This document shows positions 61,627 through 64,000 of a stretch of DNA of 64,000 nt, piece by piece. How positions within the stretch are numbered: the first letter of the stretch is position 1; every line of letters begins with the position of its first letter. The notes below the pieces were generated by a model. It saw only the letters and a list, made by a program, of their open reading frames with translations. It ran no database searches and had not been told where the DNA came from. The stretch comes from Cyclina sinensis (lineage: Eukaryota; Mollusca; Bivalvia; Venerida; Veneridae): NCBI GenBank assembly GCA_012932295.1, contig JAAONU010000001.1:7711104-7775103 (forward strand). Direction: 5' to 3'. The position numbers were made by a program, and so were the translations under genes.

Positions 61627-62629
61627 CCAAATAGAGAGAGGTATCTCTTAAGCTTGGAAGGCTGGCACTTTATGTAGGGATGACAGTTTAATAAACAAGC
61701 ACTTTGCTTTTTCACTTTTGTTTCAGTTAGGGTTTGTTTTTTTACAGCCGTGTACCTTAATTGAACATATGGCTTCCTGATTATTGGGAATGGAACGTTG
61801 GGCGAGGCGTTTTTATTGTTTACGTACAAACTTTGAAAGATGCTACTTAGAAGTCACTTTAAGATGAATATGTCTTAGAAATTTCTTTTCAAACAATGAG
61901 AGCAAAAGACTCAAACTCGAACTATTTTATTGCGATAAAGGCCTCCAGCATATACACAAATATACAATACGAATACAAACGACATCAATGTATGTGTGAC
62001 TACAAGGTATATATAGAACAACTTTGAAATACAGCGACAATATCATTTTTCCAAAAATGTAGTATAAACACATCTTTACTACATCAGTTATAACTTATGT
62101 ATTATGTACCAAAAACTGTTTTCTCAAAGTCATTGCATGGTATACAAGCATTGCAAGATTTTTTAAAACAGTTTGATTTTTATTTGACATCAGCAAATTA
62201 AACTTATTTGCAGTAGGGTTCATATAATATTTTCTATTTATGGTATAAAATATTTTAGGTATTTGAATGAGAATGATATCTTAGTTTCGGGTAATGTGTT
62301 CTGAATTGAATAAACTGTTTAGTAGGAGCAATAGATAATAGGTGAGAAGGAAATATTTTAATACATTTTAAGAAAAATTTTAAAAAACCTTTAATCCGAG
62401 GAATATTGATCGTGATCACCTTTCGTTATCAAAATTTTGTAGGCAACGTGTCCTATGTTTCTTTGTCTTATCTTTTACAGGCACACCTTAAAATTTCAAG
62501 TATTCATTTTCTTCAAAATCGTAAAAATATGAGTAGTTCTTAATAAATGAATTATTACATTATGTGTAGATGTCAGTCAAACATTCAAAATACAACAGGT
62601 TAATTAAACGCATTTATATATATTTAGGG

Positions 62630-62650
62630 AGTTGTTGTTGTTGTTGTTGT
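62630..62650. repeat. (GTT)n microsatellite
   Basis: It has about six GTT/TTG units. Confidence 0.8.
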
Positions 62651-62858
62651 TCAGTTTTTGGATGGTTAGGCATTTATAACAAATACACATTTATGTTGTT
62701 GCTATATGCCTTAAGAAAACATTTTGAACATATATTCCACTTTAAATTATCTTTTTTTTAAAGGGACTGAGCCAATACAATACTGTTGCATATACCTACG
62801 AAAAACCTATATATCATCGGTAAAATTCAGGGTATATCCCTTTAAATAACAATCCATC

Positions 62859-62974
62859 ATGTTTCGTGAAATTATTTTCTTCTACCTGAAAACTTCCTTA
62901 CTACTTTTGTCCGTGAGCAATGATTTCTTTGTTGTAACTTCTGATATGACCCTTGCTTGCAAACATATAGGTAA
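62859..62974 (+). CDS. Weak candidate signal-peptide exon
   Basis: The ATG at 62859 opens MFREIIFFYLKTSLLLLSVS and continues to ACKHI before a donor-like ATAG|GTAAAA, leaving phase 1. A short open block at 63551-63581 between CTCAG and GTAAAA fits that phase (reading SVWFDRKEY). Both are too short to be sure. The gene, if real, runs past the window. Confidence 0.2.
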
Positions 62975-63307
62975 AATGTCGTATTAGAAGTCATATTAAA
63001 ATAGCCTCAAAGTTATAAAGATAAACCTTTTGACACTCCTTTATCTTTCAGAGCCCCTCTTGAAAGGTTGCTGGGCAGTAGAATAGTTATAAGTGGTAAT
63101 AAGACGTCAAAATGCAGATAAATAATGAAATCATTGTAATATTATGTTAGTTACTATTTACTGCACAGTTTATTTTGAATTAAGGAAATATTCTTTTAAT
63201 TCCCTCTTATTGCATTTTTACTTTGTTTATTCAAATACACGCTTGACCTAATGCCATAATAGGTCTACGTTAAATATTTCCGTTAAGAGAATATCAAAAA
63301 ATGGTTA

Positions 63308-63308
63308 A

Positions 63309-63343
<35 letters not shown>
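63308..63343. repeat. (AAAT)n microsatellite
   Basis: It has about nine AAAT units. Confidence 0.95.
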
Positions 63344-63639
63344 AATAGTTAAGGCCGGATTTTTTTACTCGGTTTATTTTTTAAATGTATGATTGATGAT
63401 AAAGTAGTTTTATAGATGGTTCGAAACTTGGTCATTCCTAAGATATTCAACATTATTTTCTTCAACCATTTCAATCATCATTTCATCATTTTTAAATATA
63501 TAAAATCGAGCATTTTTATTATATCGTAACGACTGCATGTTGTAACTCAGGATCGGTGTGGTTTGACAGAAAAGAATATAAGTAAAATAATTAATCGCTA
63601 CCGGAATTTACTATGTGTGTCCAAAAGAGTTATAAAAAT

Positions 63640-63915
63640 TGATATTTACGGGCGGGTACAACCTAACCACCACCGCGAACATGCCTTCTTCGGGTCAGTT
63701 GAAATGCATAGGACTTGTATTCCAGGGGTCCCTTCCTCTGTTAACGCTTCTAACTGTACATCGGTTGAGACGCTAAACCGAGGCCCCATGTACTAGAGCT
63801 ATACACTGAAAATTTAAAGGAACCAGAAACATCTCTGGAATGTGATACTTTCTTGATCTTAAAATAACTAAACTTTTCTCTTGTTCCCAACGGTACCCAC
63901 GTTAAATAAATTCAG
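63640..63915 (+). mobile_element. tRNA-derived SINE (family 2), copy 2, diverged head
   Basis: AAACCGAGGCCCCATGTACTA, CTATACACTGAAAATTTAAAG and ACATCTCTGGAATGTGATAC match the body of 61345-61626. The head region from 63640 does not show clear A and B boxes. Confidence 0.65.
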
Positions 63916-64000
63916 ACAGATAGATACACGTGCCTGCTTTACCTTGTTTGCAAACATACGAGTACCAATGGTGTCCTTTTTTAATGTACTTCATTAGTGT

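Overview
The window is AT-rich eukaryotic DNA with long introns, few exons and many transposon copies. No prokaryotic features are present. It most likely comes from a bivalve mollusc. The basis is repeat style: tRNA-headed SINEs, long 'gctcac...tccgtccgtccg' interspersed repeats with periods of roughly 100-170 bp, and small secreted lectin exons. This is inference from pattern recognition; no database search was run.

Three protein-coding loci can be reconstructed exon by exon. (1) and (2) are two tandem five-exon genes on the + strand (19222-23955 and 31983-38436). Each encodes a 229-residue secreted protein with an apple/PAN-like N-terminus and a C-type lectin domain. All corresponding exons have equal lengths and phases. 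The genes sit in a head-to-tail duplicated unit (about 14.39-23.96 kb and 24.21-38.44 kb). (3) A minus-strand gene (53718-60218, signal exon not placed with confidence) encodes a short Notch-ligand-like membrane protein: MNNL-like region, DSL domain, one EGF repeat, one transmembrane helix and a short tail. A two-exon minus-strand gene at 45332-46370 may encode a 66-residue secreted peptide precursor with a dibasic cleavage site. Several other single exons are weaker candidates.

Layout. 0-6 kb: a 644-bp MITE with 8-bp target duplications lies inside a small minus-strand ORF. Next is a 2.55-kb DNA transposon with 80-bp terminal repeats and perfect 10-bp target duplications; it carries an SGNH/GDSL-type hydrolase gene. 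A broken minus-strand LINE follows. 7-14 kb: an old local duplication and several mollusc-type repeats. 14-38 kb: the lectin pair, with a MULE transposase fragment in intron 4 of copy A and a 2.3-kb iterated-TIR element plus a SINE upstream of copy B. 38-53 kb: mostly unassigned DNA with repeats, the candidate peptide gene, a CR1/jockey-like LINE fragment and two SINE copies. 53-61 kb: the DSL gene, with a decayed Tc1 element and a 1.3-kb repeat in one intron and a 61-bp tandem array built from one of its splice acceptors. 61-64 kb: SINEs and simple repeats.

The most unusual signal is a set of four DNA elements whose terminal inverted repeats are built from short motifs repeated in the same direction. 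One of them holds an SGNH hydrolase and one holds MULE transposase C-terminal sequence. This suggests a MULE-like group with gene cargo.
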